A stretch of 7,820 bases of DNA, from NCBI GenBank assembly GCA_003501375.1, contig DNPO01000143.1, positions 1 through 7,820 of the forward strand, in the 5' to 3' direction. The notes under the pieces are model-generated. The model searched no databases and had not been told where the DNA came from. It saw only the letters and a list, made by a program, of their open reading frames with translations. Position numbers and translations under genes: made by a program. Source of the DNA: Candidatus Sumerlaeota bacterium (GTDB taxonomy: Bacteria; Sumerlaeota; Sumerlaeia; UBA8349). Positions 4,789 to 7,820 of this stretch are shown piece after piece. Positions within the stretch are counted from its first letter, which is position 1; each line of letters starts with the position of its first letter.

Positions 4789-7785
4789 TTATTTATGCTT
4801 GGACTTCGGTGTCGGAGTTGGGGCGGCAGCATCAGTATCCGCGCCAGCGCCCTTGGTCACATCGCCAGCGCCCTTGGTCACATCGCCAGCGCCCTTTGTT
4901 GCATCGCTCACCACTGGAGTCGCAGTGACGGGTGACGATTTTTTGGAAGAGGAACGCGCAGATGACGCATTGTCATCAGAATCCGCAGCGCCGCTCGATT
5001 TAGAAGACTTGGCCGATGTATCCGACTTGCTGGAGGATTTGGAACTGTCGCTTGCAAAAGGATCGGAAACCGGGGCCGACTTCGTCTTTCCTGTTGACGC
5101 AAAGGGGTTGCTTGCCTCAGAACTCGTAGCCTCGGAAGCCGAGGATTTGCTTCGAGAGGATTTGCTGGAAGAATCGGATGCACTCGCAGCCTTGGGCGTA
5201 GACACCGCCTTGGGGCTGGAAATATCGTTCGACTCGTCCGCTGTTGCGGGCTTGATGCGACGACTACTGGCCTTGCTGCTACCCGTTTCCGAAGCAGGAG
5301 TTGCATCGGTTGCTGTTGAAGATTTAACACGTCCCGGCGCAACCAACTTAGCACTCGCGTCTGAGCCAGTCGTTGAATCAGTTGCGGCTTTTACATGCCC
5401 CGGAGCAACCGACTTCGCATTAGTACCTGCTGCATCTGAAGCCGCGGTTGCATCCGAAGCAGTGGAAGACTTCGTATGCCCCGGAGCGACCGATTTGGCA
5501 CTGGTACCCGTATCAGACTTGGCACTGGTACCAATCGCATCTGAAGCAGTTGTCGCATCGGTTGCGGTCGAAGCCTTGCCACGCGGAGAAGCAATACGGC
5601 CAGTTGGGGTTGCAGTGGATTGCGCTGCAGAATCCGTTGCATCCGTTTTCTTGGCACCGCTCAAAGCCTTGGCTGCATCTACATTTCCCTTCGGAGAAGT
5701 CGAGGACTTGGCAGAAGAATCGCCCGTCGTCTGGTCAGTGGTAGTCGCCGCAGACTTGGAGCCGCGCGGAGAAGTCAGATGGCCAGTCGCTGCACCCGTC
5801 GATTCCGTAGCATCCGTCGTGCCAGCCTTGACACCCGCTGCAGCCTTGGTTGTATCCGCAGCAGCATCCGACTTGACTACCTTGCCGCTCTGATCCAGTG
5901 TCGGAGGTTTCACGCGGCCTGCTTTACCGGTTGTGGCAGCGGGAGTTTCGGTTGCAGTGGACGCAGCACCAGTTGCGCTATCCGTTGCACCTACTTTGGC
6001 CGATGCTCCAGCCGGAGATGTGGTCAAGGGTTTTGTAATATCGTTCTTACCAACATGCTTACCAGCATCAGGCGTTCCAGCAGCAGAAGGGGTAGCAACA
6101 CCAGCAGCCCCCGCTTTACCTGTGGAAGAGAAACCAGTCTTAACGGTACCCGTATTCAAAGAAATCGGATCGGCTTTTACCGGCTTGGTTTTCAGCGCTT
6201 TAGTTTGCATCGCCGCTGTTGCCACAGGGGCATTCACTTTGTCCGCAGCAACAATCTTGCTGGTCATGACCGGGGCAGTCACTTTCGCCTGAGCCACGGG
6301 CGTATGAGCAGCCACAGCCGTTGCACTCTGGCGAACTGCCGCAACCTGTACCGGCGCAGCAGGAGCCTGATTGATAACCGTATAGTTATTCTGAATACGA
6401 TTGACAACGGTCGTTACAGGTTTGTTTACCACAGTCGTATTGGTGTAGTTGTAACGGTTCGCATTGGTGTTATAGTTGTTAATAACCGTGTTATTCACAA
6501 TCGTCGAGGATTGGTAATTGTTAATGATCGTTGTGCGATTCCTGTCCTCGTGATGACGGTGGTGCGAATAATCTCTATTCCCCCAATAATCGCCCACGCT
6601 TACAACAACCAGGCTATCTACGTAGGCAAAACCACCAAGATTCACCTGCACCAACGGCATATCTGCCACTACGACTGTGTCATAGACACCGCCCCAATGG
6701 TGATGGCTGTAGAAGCGCTCGCGCGGAGCCAGCGGGACCCAGCCAACATAGCCTTCACGGTGTACCCAGGAAACACGTCCGGGCGTCCAGGAGAACCCAA
6801 CGTCAAGCAACAGTGGCGCAACCTCGACATCTACCGTCGCGCGAACAACAGGAGGCGCCCAGTACCAGCGGGAACCAATACGCACCCAATTGCCATAGTG
6901 GTGCGTCATATAACCAAAGCGTTCCGCGGGAACCCAGACCTGATCGCCATTCCATACCACCCAACGGCCAACGCTGAAGGGAGACCAATCGGCCTCAACA
7001 ACAGTGGGACGCCAGAAAACGCGCTCGGCTCCATCATAACTGACACGTTCCCACGCACCGTTTTCTTCCAGCGTATAGGAATCGTACTGCAAGGCGGGAG
7101 GCAGGTATTTGCTGGACTGGCCACGTTTTGCATTTTTTTCCGTCCAAAACGTTTCGCGTGCCGTATTCCAATGGTCCCATTCCTCATCCACGTTTCCGTC
7201 GCCAGAGCCAACCTGCTGGGCATCAGCCAAAATTGAAGGCTGAGCAACTTCAACATCATAACGCCCTGTGGTGCCCTTGTGAACAAAGGAGACTTTACCC
7301 TTGATCGCAATCACTTCGACCGATGTGTCACCAACATACAGGTCAAAAGAGGTGTCAGGATTGGCGAGAACATAACCAAAATCAGTGGTTACCTTGAGCA
7401 AGCCATCGTCATCCTTGTTCTGAAAACGCGCCACACCGGAAGCCATATCGATTTCGGTGTAATCGTTCTGGATGGCAATAAACTGAATCTGCGTGCTATC
7501 GCCGAGGCGCACCCAAGCACCGTTGGGCGCAATAAGTTCTGCCTTGGACTCTTTGCCGGTGAACAACGTATCGCTCTTGTTGTAGGACGCATCCTGTACC
7601 ACTGCGACCCAATCCTTCGTATCCGGGATGTAGGTTAGCAGACTGCCTTCCACATCATAAACGCGCCCCACCACGGACGGCGGAGTTGCCGCTTCCTCTG
7701 CCAACGCCCAATCCGACCAGATTGCGGATACGGACAGGCAAAGAGCGGTTACCACCCATAATGCCATTGTCATCTTCTTTTTCAT
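4789..7785 (-). CDS. Exported FecR-domain/DUF6600-like protein with long Ala/Ser/Thr/Lys repeat tail
   Basis: A 998-residue exported protein of unknown function. Residues 1-29 form a Sec signal peptide (MKKKMTMALW..., cleavage predicted after ALA-29). About 36-170 match a FecR-type beta domain: GRVYDVEGSL, SDTLFTGKESKAEL, GAWVRLGDSTQI and the SVEVIAIKGKV strand. About 255-356 form a Trp-rich DUF6600-like region with repeated W-x-P and G-x-W elements (WSPFSVGRWV, WVPAERFGYMTHHYGNW, WAPP, WTPGRVSWV, GWVPLAPRE). A His-rich patch (403-412) and an Asn/Thr/Val-rich stretch with INNY motifs (415-472) follow. Residues from about 473 to 998 are low-complexity Ala/Ser/Thr/Lys with recurring SPRGK and VAPG(H/R)-x-K units and no membrane helix. 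No sigma factor or anti-sigma transmembrane segment is present, so a FecR signalling role is unlikely. A structural or cell-wall-binding role is inference. AAGGA lies 10 nt before the ATG. The gene is first in a unit with the lipoprotein downstream. Confidence 0.9.
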   Translation of the reverse strand: MKKKMTMALWVVTALCLSVSAIWSDWALAEEAATPPSVVGRVYDVEGSLLTYIPDTKDWVAVVQDASYNKSDTLFTGKESKAELIAPNGAWVRLGDSTQIQFIAIQNDYTEIDMASGVARFQNKDDDGLLKVTTDFGYVLANPDTSFDLYVGDTSVEVIAIKGKVSFVHKGTTGRYDVEVAQPSILADAQQVGSGDGNVDEEWDHWNTARETFWTEKNAKRGQSSKYLPPALQYDSYTLEENGAWERVSYDGAERVFWRPTVVEADWSPFSVGRWVVWNGDQVWVPAERFGYMTHHYGNWVRIGSRWYWAPPVVRATVDVEVAPLLLDVGFSWTPGRVSWVHREGYVGWVPLAPRERFYSHHHWGGVYDTVVVADMPLVQVNLGGFAYVDSLVVVSVGDYWGNRDYSHHRHHEDRNRTTIINNYQSSTIVNNTVINNYNTNANRYNYTNTTVVNKPVTTVVNRIQNNYTVINQAPAAPVQVAAVRQSATAVAAHTPVAQAKVTAPVMTSKIVAADKVNAPVATAAMQTKALKTKPVKADPISLNTGTVKTGFSSTGKAGAAGVATPSAAGTPDAGKHVGKNDITKPLTTSPAGASAKVGATDSATGAASTATETPAATTGKAGRVKPPTLDQSGKVVKSDAAADTTKAAAGVKAGTTDATESTGAATGHLTSPRGSKSAATTTDQTTGDSSAKSSTSPKGNVDAAKALSGAKKTDATDSAAQSTATPTGRIASPRGKASTATDATTASDAIGTSAKSDTGTSAKSVAPGHTKSSTASDATAASDAAGTNAKSVAPGHVKAATDSTTGSDASAKLVAPGRVKSSTATDATPASETGSSKASSRRIKPATADESNDISSPKAVSTPKAASASDSSSKSSRSKSSASEATSSEASNPFASTGKTKSAPVSDPFASDSSKSSSKSDTSAKSSKSSGAADSDDNASSARSSSKKSSPVTATPVVSDATKGAGDVTKGAGDVTKGAGADTDAAAPTPTPKSKHK
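4840..4902 (-). repeat. Three tandem 21-bp repeats encoding (V/A)TKGAGD
   Basis: Three head-to-tail 21-bp units (4840-4860, 4861-4881, 4882-4902) share the core gccagcgccctt. The first two are nearly identical and the third diverges at its end. They encode residues 962-982 of the large exported protein as ATKGAGD-VTKGAGD-VTKGAGA. The unit length is a multiple of three, so copy-number change by slippage would keep the frame. Confidence 0.93.
5251..5787 (-). repeat. Degenerate ~22-33-residue protein repeats in the tail of the exported protein
   Basis: Residues 667-845 contain recurring units opening with SPRGK/SPRGS or VAPGH/VAPGR and closing with a run of Ser/Thr/Ala/Asp and SAKS/NAKS. Clear unit starts are at residues 733, 766, 793 and 815, and DAT(T/A/P)AS recurs at 743, 778 and 827. 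A near-duplicate ttggcactggtacc (encoding GTSAK) occurs twice within about 24 bp near 5505-5530. The pattern suggests growth by internal duplication followed by drift. Confidence 0.7.
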
Positions 7786-7820
7786 GATTGTTGTTTCCTT
7801 GAGAGTGCCATTCTCTCTTC

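Noticed and set aside
4685..5893. 402-codon plus-strand open frame antisense to the tail of the large exported protein
   Set aside because: Its translation is the mirror of the Ala/Ser/Lys repeats. The low-complexity codons of the minus-strand gene simply avoid making stops on the other strand. The minus-strand gene has a signal peptide, domains and a ribosome site.
5620..7236. 538-codon plus-strand open frame
   Set aside because: An Arg/Ser/Cys-rich translation without domain-like pattern, fully antisense to the FecR/DUF6600-like gene. It is explained by codon bias in the real gene.
7801..7817. GAGAG/CTCTC inverted repeat upstream of the large gene
   Set aside because: Five base pairs at the window edge; the surrounding leader and promoter are cut off, so no role can be supported.

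Overview
The window looks like a piece of chromosome from a diderm (Gram-negative-type) bacterium. It encodes two lipoproteins with lipoboxes and one large exported protein, alongside ordinary housekeeping genes. Architectures such as FecR plus a DUF6600-like Trp-rich domain plus a long disordered tail are familiar from Verrucomicrobiota/PVC, Acidobacteriota and related environmental lineages. I favour a Verrucomicrobiota-like host, but only weakly, because no marker here fixes the phylum. I see no insertion sequence, integrase, phage gene, tRNA, rRNA or CRISPR array.

Layout. (1) 1-396, plus strand: the C-terminal part of folD (folate C1 metabolism), cut by the window edge. (2) 397-648: a convergent intergenic region with a long, nearly perfect hairpin at 523-573. 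(3) 649-2664, minus strand: a thiamine operon read thiE -> thiL -> small basic ORF. thiE and thiL overlap by 11 nt. The small ORF starts 14 nt after thiL and has its own Shine-Dalgarno sequence. Beyond its TAA stop the same frame stays open for another 47 sense codons that look coding. (4) 2719-2752: a strong terminator separating thiE from the gene upstream. (5) 2772-4118, minus strand: a lipoprotein of the UshA/5'-nucleotidase family. (6) 4262-4304: a 19-bp perfect-stem terminator. (7) 4330-4725 and 4789-7785, minus strand: a two-gene envelope unit. The upstream gene is a 998-residue exported FecR/DUF6600-like protein with a roughly 500-residue Ala/Ser/Thr/Lys repeat tail. It is followed by a 131-residue lipoprotein with a Trp/Tyr-rich core and a Gly/Pro tail.

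How the parts work together. ThiE joins HMP-pyrophosphate and thiazole phosphate to make thiamine monophosphate. ThiL phosphorylates that to thiamine pyrophosphate, so the operon holds the last two steps of the pathway. The 5'-nucleotidase-like lipoprotein probably works in the periplasm or on the outer membrane on nucleotide-like phosphoesters. The FecR/DUF6600 protein and the small lipoprotein share Trp-rich 'W-x-G-x-x-W' style segments and a common terminator, which suggests a joint surface or cell-wall role of unknown nature.

The items most worth a second look are the in-frame TAA splitting an apparently coding frame after thiL, and the large repeat-tailed exported protein with its lipoprotein neighbour.
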